A model generated the notes under the pieces. The model did no database searches. It worked only from the letters and a program-made list of their open reading frames with translations, and was not told the DNA's origin. 64,000 bases of DNA, from contig JAVIYP010000007.1 in NCBI GenBank assembly GCA_031323845.1, positions 6,021-70,020 on the forward strand. The letters are read 5' to 3'. Shown here in pieces: positions 24,196-33,394 of the stretch. The translations under genes were made by a program, and so were the position numbers. The DNA is from PUPG01 sp031323845. GTDB taxonomy: Bacteria > Bacteroidota > Bacteroidia > Bacteroidales > UBA7960. Positions within the stretch are counted from its first letter, which is position 1. The number at the start of each line of letters is the position of its first letter.

Positions 24196-25410
24196 CTAGT
24201 CATGTTGCCCCAGCAAAGCCCTGATAAACCCGTTGCCTTTCAGCAGACCGAAATGGCCCTCTTTAACGCTTTCTTCGTCATATACCTGAACTTTGTCAGG
24301 CTGAGCGCCAGGATGGTATATCATGAAGGGAACGGGGTCATGAACGTGGGTGCGCAGCTCGCAGGGAGTTGGGTGGTCTGGCAGAAGAGCTATGGCGACC
24401 GGTTCATTCATCTGCCGGGTTTGTTCTGCGATGTATTTTACAACACGCTGATCGAGGGATTCCAGGGTTTTGATTTTCAGGTCGACATCGCCCTCATGAC
24501 CGGCCTCATCGCTGGCCTCGATATGAAGGTACACCAGGTCAACCCTGTTGAGCGCATCAACAGCAGCCCGGGCTTTTCCTTCATAATTCGTGTCGTACAA
24601 ACCGGTAGATCCCGGCACTTTAACGGCTTCAAAGCCGGCATAGGCTCCAATGCCATAAATCAGGTCAACGGCAGAGATCACGGCTCCCGTTTTTCCATAA
24701 AGCTCCATGAAGGTTTTCATCTTAGGCCGGTAACCGGGCGACCAGAACCAAACCGAGTTGGCGGGGTCTTTGCCCGCCGCCACCCTGGCCTTGTTTACCG
24801 GATGATCGCCAAGCAGGGCCTGCGAAAGTAAAATGATATTGTTCAGAAGGCCTGCCGTTTTTGAGCCATTGCCTGATTCAGCCCGAACCAGCAGATCCCT
24901 GTATTCGGCCCCGGGAACATCATGGGGTGGCGTGCATTGGATCTCATTTGACCCTTTATTCAGCACAAACAGATGCCGGTAGCTGACACCCGGATGGAAG
25001 CGAAAATCCTTATGGGAGATTTTTTGATTCAGGAAATCAATAAGCTGGTGGGCTTCTTCAGTTGAAATGTGTCCCGCACTGTGGTTTTTAATGCGCCCCG
25101 CTTCATCAATGCTGATCAGGTTACAGCGCATGGCAAGGTCATCGTCCTTCAGGTCAACGCCCATACTGGCAGCCTCCAGTACCCCGCGTCCCTGGTAAAC
25201 CGCATGCACATCATAACCCAGCACCGCTAAATTGGCAATCTCACTGCCGGGAGGCATGTCGTCCGGAACTGTGGAAAGTAAACCGCAACGGCTCTTTTTA
25301 CACAAAGCGTCAATGTTCGGCGTGTTGGCCACCATCAGGGGTGTCTTACCACCAAGCCTGTCAATGGGGTAGTCGGAACAACCATCTGCAAGAATGATGA
25401 TGTATTTCAT
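24196..25410 (-). CDS. Phosphoglycerate-mutase-like (ApgM family) protein, probable homoserine kinase
   Basis: The 404-residue protein belongs to the archaeal-type, cofactor-independent phosphoglycerate mutase family within the alkaline phosphatase superfamily. The metal-binding features are visible: IILADGCSDYP with the first Asp, the PPGSEIANLAVLGYD block holding the nucleophilic Ser, HIEASDEAGHEGD and LLPDHPTPCELRTH. Its neighbour on the same strand is threonine synthase. In Bacteroides a member of this family next to thrC supplies homoserine kinase activity in place of ThrB (from memory of genetic work on B. thetaiotaomicron). The same role, homoserine to O-phosphohomoserine, is the most likely here, as no ThrB-type GHMP kinase is nearby. 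Mutase activity in glycolysis is the alternative. Confidence 0.8.
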   Translation of the reverse strand: MKYIIILADGCSDYPIDRLGGKTPLMVANTPNIDALCKKSRCGLLSTVPDDMPPGSEIANLAVLGYDVHAVYQGRGVLEAASMGVDLKDDDLAMRCNLISIDEAGRIKNHSAGHISTEEAHQLIDFLNQKISHKDFRFHPGVSYRHLFVLNKGSNEIQCTPPHDVPGAEYRDLLVRAESGNGSKTAGLLNNIILLSQALLGDHPVNKARVAAGKDPANSVWFWSPGYRPKMKTFMELYGKTGAVISAVDLIYGIGAYAGFEAVKVPGSTGLYDTNYEGKARAAVDALNRVDLVYLHIEASDEAGHEGDVDLKIKTLESLDQRVVKYIAEQTRQMNEPVAIALLPDHPTPCELRTHVHDPVPFMIYHPGAQPDKVQVYDEESVKEGHFGLLKGNGFIRALLGQHD

Positions 25411-25671
25411 GAGCAGGTAATTTTATTTATGTTTATTTATATTAATCTTACACATTGCACCATACCAAGGCGACAGTGCCAGCGGTGAACATTCTCCGTA
25501 TTCAACAAGCTGTTTATTCGTTGAATCGTTTCTTTGTTACATCGGTTTTTGTGAACGCGGAAACTTTTCGCCTGCGCCCAACACAGGTGCTTTACGGATG
25601 CCTTTCTCCTTAATGCCGGAATAAACTCCGGACAAACGCTGATTTACACGGACTTCTGCGTTGATGTTTCC
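25411..25671. repeat. Spacer with a degenerate copy of the TTGAATCG word
   Basis: Between thrC and the mutase-like gene, around 25500-25545, the sequence TTATTCGTTGAATCGTTTC repeats the 16-base word seen twice at 15337-15368. The remaining bases show no gene. This spacer suggests that the mutase-like gene may have its own promoter rather than being strictly cotranscribed with thrC. Confidence 0.45.
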
Positions 25672-27072
25672 TTAATAATTGCTCTGCAGGTATTCTTTAA
25701 AAGCAGCATAGTCGTTTTTAAGAAACCCGAATTGTTCTTCCTTTTCTTCAAGGCCTTCCAGGCTGGGTGGCAGTTCGGGGTCAAACTGCAGGATCTCCTG
25801 AATCTGTTCGGGAAATTTGGCCGGGTGAGCGGTTTCCAGAACGATGCAAAGGTCCTCTGCTGCCGCTGCATGCATGCTGCCGTTTCTGTCAGATGCGTCA
25901 CAACTGCGCTTCAGACGCTTCAGGTATTCCTGCAATGCGGCCCAACCAACTGCGCCGTGCGGTTCAAGCAGCAGCTGATGTTGCTGGTACGCCGATGCAA
26001 TGGTTTGTTTTGTTTGCCTGTCGGTGATGGACCAGGAAACCATATCCCGGCGCATGCTGTCCATATCCGGTGCTTTGTGGATGCGTCCTGTCTCGTTCAT
26101 CATGCCGCCATAAAGAGCAACAAGCCTTGCCAGGTTGCTGGGGTGCCCTACATTCATTGCGCTGGAGATGCAGTTCCGGGATGGTTCGATTTTCCTGTAG
26201 ACCCCTGTGGCCAGAAAATCAGGAAATTCATCATTTTCATTCACTGCAATAACCATTTGTTTGATGGGTAAGCCCATCCGCCAGGCAATCATGCCGCCCA
26301 TCATATCCCCGAAATTGCCTGAAGGCACTACAAAGACGGCTTTGTCATCCATGCTTTCGCGCAGTTGTGCCCAGGCGTAAACATAGTACACCGATTGGGG
26401 CAGCAGCCTGCCGATGTTTATGGAGTTGGCCGACGACAGGTTGAGCTTGCCAAGATCGGGATCGGCAAACGCATCTTTCACCAGAGCCTGGCAATCATCG
26501 AATTTTGCATCCAGGGCCAGCACGCTGACGTTCTTGCCCAGTGTTGTCATTTGCTTTCGCTGACGCGCCGTCACTTCTTTTTCAGGAAACAGGATCAGCA
26601 CCCTGATGTTATCGAGCCCGTAAAAAGCGTTGGCAATGGCGCTGCCGGTGTCTCCTGAAGTGGCCGTCAGTATGAGCAGTTCCCTGTTTTGCTGTTGCAG
26701 GAAGTGATTCATCAGCCGCCCCATCATACGGGCAGCAAAATCCTTAAAGGAAGCCGTTGGGCCCTGGTCGAGACGCATTACATAATGTCTCTGGGTGACG
26801 TGCTCAAGAGGCACGTCGTAGTCGTAGGCATCATTCACCAGCGCACGCAGGGTGTCGGCAGCAATGTCGTCCTTAAGAAAAGCATGCAAAACCTCAAAGG
26901 CAATCTGCGGATAGCTCAATTCGGCAAAAGCTTCGAGCCTCTCCAGGGGGATCAGCGGAATGCGTTCGGGCATATACAAGCCGCGGTCCGGAGCCTGACC
27001 CTGTAACAGGGCTTCGCCAAAAGACAGAGGTGGCGACTCCAGGTTAGTAGAATAATATTTCAGGACATCCAT
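25672..27072 (-). CDS. thrC: Threonine synthase
   Basis: The 466-residue PLP enzyme converts O-phosphohomoserine to threonine and phosphate. It is of the longer type found in E. coli and yeast: the N-terminus has YYSTNLESPPLSFGEALLQG, the PLP Lys is Lys110 in GPTASFKDFAARMMGR, and the phosphate-binding loop is ATSGDTGSAIANAF. FVVPSGNFGDMMGG is also typical. It lies between the homoserine-ester sulfur enzyme and the mutase-like probable homoserine kinase, so a pair of consecutive steps from homoserine to threonine is encoded together. It is 18 bases from the upstream gene, which implies cotranscription. Confidence 0.95.
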   Translation of the reverse strand: MDVLKYYSTNLESPPLSFGEALLQGQAPDRGLYMPERIPLIPLERLEAFAELSYPQIAFEVLHAFLKDDIAADTLRALVNDAYDYDVPLEHVTQRHYVMRLDQGPTASFKDFAARMMGRLMNHFLQQQNRELLILTATSGDTGSAIANAFYGLDNIRVLILFPEKEVTARQRKQMTTLGKNVSVLALDAKFDDCQALVKDAFADPDLGKLNLSSANSINIGRLLPQSVYYVYAWAQLRESMDDKAVFVVPSGNFGDMMGGMIAWRMGLPIKQMVIAVNENDEFPDFLATGVYRKIEPSRNCISSAMNVGHPSNLARLVALYGGMMNETGRIHKAPDMDSMRRDMVSWSITDRQTKQTIASAYQQHQLLLEPHGAVGWAALQEYLKRLKRSCDASDRNGSMHAAAAEDLCIVLETAHPAKFPEQIQEILQFDPELPPSLEGLEEKEEQFGFLKNDYAAFKEYLQSNY

Positions 27073-27090
27073 AACAGAAAACGGTTTTGT

Positions 27091-28554
27091 TTATCCGATC
27101 CGGGCTGATGATGCACCGGCGGCTGAGTACTCGGGGAACGTCATGGTGACTTTTTTGCCGTCAAGCGTTGAGAGGGCCTGGTCAATATCCGCAATGATAT
27201 CATCAGGGTGTTCCATTCCAACGCACAGCCGGATAAGGTTTGGCGGAATCTGTGCCAGCTTGCGGCCTTCTTCTCCCTGCTGGGCGTGGGTGGAAATACT
27301 GGGAATGGTGGCCACTGACTTAATACGGCCTAAATCTGTGGCACGCCAGATCCGCTGAAACGCATCAAAGACTTTCCTGGTTTGTTCAACACCGCCCTTA
27401 ACCCTGAACGACATCAGGTGTCCGTAGCGGTTCTGGGCCGACCCATACTGTTCATCATGCTCCGCATCCACCAGGAAGAGGTAGTCTTTCGCCAGTTCGT
27501 GAAGTTTATGCTCCTCAAGTCCGAGATAGTCAACGCCTTCAATATGCTTGTGATCTTTAAGGTATCGGGCAACCTGCATAGTGCTGCGGCTGGCAATATC
27601 CATGCGGTGACGGATGGTCCGTATGTCGTTGAGGGCCATAATGGCATTCATCGGGGAAATGTTGGGACCGTTATCGCGGTTGGGAAGCTGCTTCAGATAG
27701 GCGCAGAAGTCGGCTTTCATCTCCGGGTTGTCGATATTGGTGGTGATGTTTTTGCGGGCAATGACAGCACCGGCTATACCAAATCCGCTGGTAAACAATG
27801 ACTTGGAAACAGACTGCACTACAATGTCGGCGCCATACTCCAGCGGACGAAGCAGTGCGGGTGTTGCCACGGTGGAATCAAAAATGGCCGGGATGCCATA
27901 CTTATGAGCCAGGTCAACGATCTTTTTCACATCAAAAAATGCCTGCGCAGGGTTGCTGGGCATCTCGCCGTACAGGAAACGGGTGTTTTCATCAATGTTC
28001 GACTCCCATTCGTCCATGTCGGTACTGTTGATGATACGCCGCCACTCTATGTTTCTTTCCTGCTCCTTGCGGATGGCAAATTGCTGAAAGGTACCTCCAT
28101 ATACCTGTGCCGTTGCCACAAAGTTCATCGGGCTGTTTGGTCTTTTGGGGTCCTCGATCAGAAACTGATCCACGGCACTCTGAATGGCAGCCATTCCTGA
28201 CGCTGTGGCGATACAGGATGCATCAACACCCGCGCCATAGGCTTCAATAAGCGCAAGGGCTCCCTCAAGGTAATACATGCTTGGATTGCCAATCCTGGAG
28301 TAACACCATGTCGGAATCTGGTAGCTGAGAGCTGCTTCCATCTCATCTGAGTCACGATAGGCCTGGGATGTAGACATATAAATAGGTTCAATGATGCTCC
28401 CCTGGTTAAAATCCAGGGCCTCCTGCATTGAATAAATGCCATGCACCGCTATGGTGTCAAAACGGCATTGCTTCATTTTATTAATGTTTTCGGCATGCCA
28501 TTTCAGGGCACGCTGTCCGGCCTGCTTGTAATAATCCAATCCTTTCGGTTCCAT
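27091..28554 (-). CDS. Cys/Met metabolism PLP-dependent enzyme (cystathionine gamma-synthase / O-acylhomoserine sulfhydrylase type)
   Basis: The 487-residue protein has the transsulfuration-enzyme fold: YSRIGNPSMYYLE for the substrate and PLP phosphate, ATASGMAAIQSAV, IFDSTVATPALLRPLEYGADIV split around the PLP ring-binding Asp, and Lys251 in VQSVSKSLFTSG as the PLP Lys. The end has PNLIRLCVGMEHPDDIIADI, the family's RxSVGxE-type motif. It is some 60-80 residues longer than usual cystathionine gamma-synthases, with extra sequence at the N-terminus (first ~40 residues) and around residues 135-175. The adjacent threonine genes support use of a homoserine ester for methionine or cysteine synthesis, but gamma-lyase activity cannot be excluded. 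It is the first gene of the thrC operon. Confidence 0.82.
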   Translation of the reverse strand: MEPKGLDYYKQAGQRALKWHAENINKMKQCRFDTIAVHGIYSMQEALDFNQGSIIEPIYMSTSQAYRDSDEMEAALSYQIPTWCYSRIGNPSMYYLEGALALIEAYGAGVDASCIATASGMAAIQSAVDQFLIEDPKRPNSPMNFVATAQVYGGTFQQFAIRKEQERNIEWRRIINSTDMDEWESNIDENTRFLYGEMPSNPAQAFFDVKKIVDLAHKYGIPAIFDSTVATPALLRPLEYGADIVVQSVSKSLFTSGFGIAGAVIARKNITTNIDNPEMKADFCAYLKQLPNRDNGPNISPMNAIMALNDIRTIRHRMDIASRSTMQVARYLKDHKHIEGVDYLGLEEHKLHELAKDYLFLVDAEHDEQYGSAQNRYGHLMSFRVKGGVEQTRKVFDAFQRIWRATDLGRIKSVATIPSISTHAQQGEEGRKLAQIPPNLIRLCVGMEHPDDIIADIDQALSTLDGKKVTMTFPEYSAAGASSARIG

Positions 28555-28814
28555 GTTCTTTTAGTTCTTTATGATGAATAATGATTTTATTTTATGATGT
28601 AAATTGGTTTTCAGCGCCTTTCAGCAATCCATCGCCTTTGCCCTTTAAGCATAACCACAGGGCATTATAAGCGGGGTAAAAGTAATAAAAACTTTACAGA
28701 AGCACACCGCGATGATCAAGCTGTTTGCCAAAATCCTCCGCGGCAGGCATCCCCGTATCTGTGTAACCAAAGAGAATGCGGGAAGTCCCTGTTAACAAGG
28801 GTATGTTACGTTGC

Positions 28815-30149
28815 TCAGGCCCCGCCAATCTGCATCTCCCTGACGCGAAACGTGGGTGCGGCAAACGACCTGTTAAGGTCCAGGTCGTTAGCCATCATAT
28901 CAATATTGTTAAGGATGTCACCGGCGCTGCCTGCGATCGTGAGTCCCTGCACCGGATGCGTGATACGGCCGTTCTCTATCCAGAACCCGGAAGCTCCTCC
29001 GCTGTAGTTGCCGTTGACAGGGTTAATGCCGTAACCTGTAACCCCTTTCAGCAGAATGCCTTTTCGCGTATTGGCAATGATGGATTCAGGAGTAAGGTCG
29101 CCCGAAGCAATGTAAAGGTTATGGGTTCCTATTCCCGGGAGGCTGGTGAAGCCGCCGCGAGAGGCATTTCCGGTGCTTTCGGTGCCGGCACGCCTGGCCG
29201 ATTGTGTGTTATGCAAAAAGCTTCGAAGCACACCGTTCTCCACCAACACACGTTTTGACACGGCCACTCCCTCTCCGTCAAAAGGCTTGCTTCCAAGTCC
29301 TTTCGGACGAAGGCCATCGTCAACGATGGTCAAGAGCGCAGAAGCAAATTGCTCATCCATGCTGTCTTTAAGGAAACTGGCACCCTGCAGCACGCGTTCA
29401 CCGTTAATGGCTGCAATAATGCCACCCACGAGCGACCTGGCAACAGCAGGGTCAAAGATCACGCTGGCACGCTGCGTCGGCACCATGCGCGGGTCAAGCA
29501 TTTCCCATGCTTTTTTCGCAGCGCTTTCAGCAATTACAGGAAGAGGTTCCAGGTCGTCGAAGTGACGGCGGGAAGAAAACTCCCACCCGGTGTGACGCTG
29601 ACCGTTTTTTTCCGCCACCACGCTCACACTCAGAGAGCAGGCCGAAGCCTTGTAGCTCTTCAGCATTCCGCGAGAATTGGCAATGATGATTTCCGATTCG
29701 CCTTCACCAAAAGAAGCACCTGAACTATGCGTTATTCGGTCGTCTTTCAACGCAAGCGATTCCAGCTCCAGCGCCATGTCAATCTTCTTGTCCATGGGTA
29801 CGCGGACAATCGAGGGATCGTAAAGGCCTTCTGCTTCATCGTGCTGCTTGTCGTCAGGCAGGATGTTGTGGTCTTCGGGCGTTGTGAGTTTGGCAAAAGC
29901 CACGGCACGCCGCAGTGTGTCGGTAAGCGATTTGTCGCTGAAGTCGTTGCAATGGCTGAAGCCCATGCTTCCATTGACGATCACACGGAAACCGACACCG
30001 CCGGTTTCGGATTGCTGTATGGTTTCAACATCCCCATTGCGTACTCGTATGGAAAGGTTACGGCTTGTCTGAAGATAGACTTCAACTTCGCTTGCGCCGA
30101 GGCGGCGACCACGTCCTACAAGCCTGGCTGCTAAATCGTGATAGTTCAT
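28815..30149 (-). CDS. TldE/PmbA-type metalloprotease-like subunit
   Basis: The 444-residue protein is the TldE (PmbA) partner, which lacks the HExxxH zinc site. Family features are FRVIVNGSMGFSHCNDFS near residue 55, GERVLQGASFLKDSMDEQFA, ENGVLRSFLHNTQSARR and YGINPVNGNYSGGASGFWIENG. With TldD it forms a heterodimeric protease that degrades unfolded peptides and, in known systems, matures microcin B17 and processes CcdA. No signal peptide is visible, unlike its partner. The gene follows tldD by 41 bases on the minus strand, so the two are a transcription unit. Confidence 0.9.
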   Translation of the reverse strand: MNYHDLAARLVGRGRRLGASEVEVYLQTSRNLSIRVRNGDVETIQQSETGGVGFRVIVNGSMGFSHCNDFSDKSLTDTLRRAVAFAKLTTPEDHNILPDDKQHDEAEGLYDPSIVRVPMDKKIDMALELESLALKDDRITHSSGASFGEGESEIIIANSRGMLKSYKASACSLSVSVVAEKNGQRHTGWEFSSRRHFDDLEPLPVIAESAAKKAWEMLDPRMVPTQRASVIFDPAVARSLVGGIIAAINGERVLQGASFLKDSMDEQFASALLTIVDDGLRPKGLGSKPFDGEGVAVSKRVLVENGVLRSFLHNTQSARRAGTESTGNASRGGFTSLPGIGTHNLYIASGDLTPESIIANTRKGILLKGVTGYGINPVNGNYSGGASGFWIENGRITHPVQGLTIAGSAGDILNNIDMMANDLDLNRSFAAPTFRVREMQIGGA

Positions 30150-30190
30150 ATGGTTTGATCTTTGAAGTTTTTTTATCCTGAACGGAGGAA

Positions 30191-31726
30191 TTATGCGCGG
30201 CTTCCTCCAACGTTGATACCGCGGATGCGCACCGTGGGCTGTCCGGCTGTGACTTCAGCCATTTGCCCCTTACCGCATATCCCGGGACCGAAGTCCAGGT
30301 CGTTCCCGACGGCATCGATACCTGAAATAACACCCATACATGAGCCGATAAGGGTAGCGCCCCTGACAGGCGTTGTTTTCCTGCCGTTCTCTATAAGATA
30401 GGCCTCCCTGCAGGTGAAGTTAAAGATCCCGGTAACGGGGTTTACACTTCCGCCACTAAGACTTTGCACGTACAAACCCTTTCTGGTGTCGGCCAGGATA
30501 TCCTCCGGGCTGTCTTTGCCGGCTTCTATGAAAGTGTTGGTCATCCGGGGAATGGGAATATGCCGGAAAGATTCCCTGCGCCCATTGCCGGTCCTCGGCA
30601 GATTCAGCTGCCGGGCACTTAAAATGTCTGTCATATAGCCTTTCAGCACTCCTTTTTCTATCAAAACATTGCGCTGTGCCTGAGTGCCCTCGTCGTCAAA
30701 GTTGATGGTACCCCTGAAGTTGGGCAAGGTGCCGTCGTCCACCATGGTAAACACATCTGTGGCGACTTTCTGGCCCATCTTACCCGTAAAGGCTCCTATG
30801 CCTTTCGCAATATTGTCGGCCTCCAGCGGATGTCCGACAGCCTCGTGTATGAGGACGCCGCCAAATCCGTTTTCCATGACAACATCCATGATTCCGGCCG
30901 GGGCATCTTCAGCTTCAAGCATGGCTATGGATTCCCTCGCGGCCCTGCGGGCAACCGCTTCGGGCGTCTCCTTTTCAAAGAGCTCAAAGCCGCTGTGCTC
31001 ACTGATGCGCTCCCGCGACATGTGCCTGTTGACGCCGTCATCACTCATGGTTTGAACTATAAAAAACAGCAGGGGAAGCTCGTCACGAAGGAACAAGCCC
31101 TCGCTGTTGGCAATCACACGGCACCTTACCTGGTCGTTGTACTCCACAAGGGCCATGCGAATACGCGGGTCATAATCGAGGGCGGCCTGATTGGCCCGCT
31201 CCATAACCTCTATGCGACTGGTGTCGGCAATGCCCTCAAGCGGCTTTGCCACAGTGATGAAAGACGGTCTTTCCTCCCGGGCAATATTTACCGGAGTTAC
31301 CCTGTTGCCGTTCCTCGCAATATAAGAAGCCACCTCTGCAGCCCGCATCAGGTTCTCTTCAGTAATTTCCTCCGTATACGCGTAACCGGTCTTATCGCCG
31401 GAGATTACACGGACACCAGCACCCTGGCTGATACCATAAAGCCCGCTTTTGAAGTTCGACTCTTCCATGATGATCTGCCGGCTGTTACGGCTTTCGAGAT
31501 AGACATCTGCAAACTCGCCACCCTGGGCAAGAGCCCTGGCAATAACCCTGTCGAGAGTCGCCTTGTCGATGTCAAGACCCGGGCCAACACGCTCCGCGGG
31601 ACCGCTGCAGGAGAGCAACTGCGACAATATTGGAGGGGCAACGGCAATAGCCAGACCGCTTTTTAAGCCATATTCCAGAAATTTTCTGCGCGGCATGCCA
31701 CGCCCTGAAAAATGTTTGTAATCCAT
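30191..31726 (-). CDS. TldD-type zinc metalloprotease with twin-arginine lipoprotein signal
   Basis: The 511-residue protein is TldD with the zinc motif HEAVGH (His294, Glu295, His299) and typical FTGKMGQKVA and NLPRTGNGR segments. Unusually it starts with a twin-arginine signal: RRKFL at residues 13-17, a hydrophobic stretch (LAIAVAPPILSQLL), and a lipobox ending at Cys40 (LLSC). This predicts export by Tat and anchoring as a lipoprotein, whereas E. coli TldD is cytoplasmic. It is ~30 residues longer than the usual protein because of this extension. The TldE gene downstream has no signal; it could be carried as a folded complex, since Tat exports folded proteins (inference). Confidence 0.9.
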   Translation of the reverse strand: MDYKHFSGRGMPRRKFLEYGLKSGLAIAVAPPILSQLLSCSGPAERVGPGLDIDKATLDRVIARALAQGGEFADVYLESRNSRQIIMEESNFKSGLYGISQGAGVRVISGDKTGYAYTEEITEENLMRAAEVASYIARNGNRVTPVNIAREERPSFITVAKPLEGIADTSRIEVMERANQAALDYDPRIRMALVEYNDQVRCRVIANSEGLFLRDELPLLFFIVQTMSDDGVNRHMSRERISEHSGFELFEKETPEAVARRAARESIAMLEAEDAPAGIMDVVMENGFGGVLIHEAVGHPLEADNIAKGIGAFTGKMGQKVATDVFTMVDDGTLPNFRGTINFDDEGTQAQRNVLIEKGVLKGYMTDILSARQLNLPRTGNGRRESFRHIPIPRMTNTFIEAGKDSPEDILADTRKGLYVQSLSGGSVNPVTGIFNFTCREAYLIENGRKTTPVRGATLIGSCMGVISGIDAVGNDLDFGPGICGKGQMAEVTAGQPTVRIRGINVGGSRA

Positions 31727-31933
31727 ACGATAAATTATTTTATTGAAAAGAGTATTTTATATATCAAACCGAATCATTCGCAAAAAAATATATCGACCAG
31801 CAGGCATGCTGATCCGTTCTGTATTTTTATCTATTTAATTAGATATGTATATCTGTGATTTTTAGTCATTTCGACCATAAAAATAGAAAAAATATTTTAC
31901 TGTGAAGGCATGCAGGACTAAGCACAGAAATTA

Positions 31934-31961
31934 TATCTTTGTATGCTGCAGGATTGCAGCA
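31934..31961 (+). promoter_or_regulatory. -7 element and start-proximal hairpin before the response regulator gene
   Basis: TATCTTTG (31934-31941) matches TAnnTTTG; no -33 box is clear. Just after it, at the expected transcription start, TGCTGCA (31944-31950) pairs with TGCAGCA (31955-31961) around GGAT. It could be a 5' mRNA hairpin or an operator. The rest of the gap 31727-32014 is AT-rich without other features. Confidence 0.45.
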
Positions 31962-32014
31962 ACATATGCCGGATGGCCGTTTTTGTCTTAAAATACTGAT
32001 AAAACCCTTTACCC

Positions 32015-33394
32015 ATGAGCAAATTGGATGCCAAGTTACTTATCATTGATGACGATGAGGATGTGTTGCTTGCAGCGAAGTTGTTTTTGAAACAGCACAT
32101 CAAGTCGGTGCACACTGATCCTAATCCGAACAACCTGCCGATGTTGCTGAAGAATGAGAACTACGACATGATTCTTCTGGACATGAACTTTTCCCGTGAT
32201 GCCACAAGCGGCAAGGAGGGGTTTCACTGGCTGAACAAAATTCTTGAGATTGACCCGTCAATTGCCGTGGTTCTAATTACGGCTTACGGCGATATTGAGC
32301 TGGCCGTTCAGGGGGTAAAGGAGGGTGCTACCAATTTTTTGCTCAAGCCGTGGGACAACAAAAAGTTGCTGGCAACTATTTCAACCACGCTGGAGGCCCA
32401 AAGGTCAAAAAAGGAGTTGCAGGATTTACGTTCGAAGACGAAGTTCCTGATGGAGCAGGGAGACCAGCCTTACAGCCGCATTATTGGTGAATCGCAGGCG
32501 ATGTTGTCGGTGTTAAAGACTGTTCAGAAGGTTGCTGCAACTGACGCCAATGTGTTGATCCTTGGCGAGAACGGCACCGGTAAAGAGGTAATTGCCCGTG
32601 CATTGCACCGGGCTTCGCAGCGCAATAACGAAGTATTTATCAGTGTTGATCTGGGCGCCATTAGCGAAACGCTTTTTGAAAGTGAGCTTTTCGGATATAA
32701 GAAAGGGGCTTTTACAGACGCCAAGGAAGACAGGGCCGGTCGGTTTGAGGCGGCCAACAAAGGCAGTATATTTCTTGATGAGATCGGCAACCTGAGTCTG
32801 CCCTTACAGTCAAAGCTGTTGAGTGTTATCCAGAACCGTGTGGTGACGCGGCTCGGGTCGGTAAAGGAAATCCCCGTAGATGTTCGTTTGATCTGCGCCA
32901 CCAATATGCCTCTTTACCAGATGGTTGACGACGGCAAGTTCCGGCAGGACCTGCTCTATCGCATCAACACCGTTGAAATTACCCTGCCTCCGTTACGCGA
33001 GCGCACAGAAGACATTCCCCTGCTGGTTAATCATTTCCTGGAGGTGTACTGTAAAAAGTACAAGATGCCCAACAAGCGTCTGCACACCCACACCATGAAG
33101 CGCCTGGAAAAACATCACTGGCCGGGCAACATCCGTGAGCTTCAGCATGCCGTGGAACGTGCCGTGATCATGAGCGATTCCAACCTTTTACAGCCCAACG
33201 ACTTCTTCCTTTCACAGCAGCAGGATAAATCCGACAAAGGCTTGCCGGAGTCCGCTACCAACCTGGAAGAAACAGAAAAAATGCTGGTGAGAAAGGTCAT
33301 TGACAAGCATGGCGGCAACATCAGCAAGGCAGCCAAAGAACTTGGCATCACCAGGGCTTCACTTTACAGACGGATAGAAAAATATGAGCTTTAA
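32015..33394 (+). CDS. NtrC-family sigma-54-dependent response regulator
   Basis: The 459-residue protein has a receiver domain (residues 5-125, phosphorylation site Asp56 in ILLDMN, acidic DDD at 12-14, Lys111), an AAA+ domain (Walker A GENGTGKE at 184-191, Walker B IFLDEIG, RTEDIPLL region) and a C-terminal Fis-type helix-turn-helix (GNISKAAKELGITRASLYRRI). The sigma-54 contact loop reads GAFTDA (231-236) instead of the canonical GAFTGA, a variant also seen in other Bacteroidota regulators. The kinase gene follows with an 11-base overlap, so the two form a two-component system. A TolC channel gene follows the kinase and is a likely target. Confidence 0.95.
   Translation: MSKLDAKLLIIDDDEDVLLAAKLFLKQHIKSVHTDPNPNNLPMLLKNENYDMILLDMNFSRDATSGKEGFHWLNKILEIDPSIAVVLITAYGDIELAVQGVKEGATNFLLKPWDNKKLLATISTTLEAQRSKKELQDLRSKTKFLMEQGDQPYSRIIGESQAMLSVLKTVQKVAATDANVLILGENGTGKEVIARALHRASQRNNEVFISVDLGAISETLFESELFGYKKGAFTDAKEDRAGRFEAANKGSIFLDEIGNLSLPLQSKLLSVIQNRVVTRLGSVKEIPVDVRLICATNMPLYQMVDDGKFRQDLLYRINTVEITLPPLRERTEDIPLLVNHFLEVYCKKYKMPNKRLHTHTMKRLEKHHWPGNIRELQHAVERAVIMSDSNLLQPNDFFLSQQQDKSDKGLPESATNLEETEKMLVRKVIDKHGGNISKAAKELGITRASLYRRIEKYEL

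Noticed and set aside
24139..24831. 230-codon plus-strand frame opposite the mutase-like gene
   Set aside because: It is antisense to a strongly conserved enzyme and has no recognisable motifs; long antisense frames are expected at this GC content.
30830..31666. 278-codon plus-strand frame opposite tldD
   Set aside because: The minus strand encodes a complete TldD with the HExxxH site; the antisense frame has no protein-like features.
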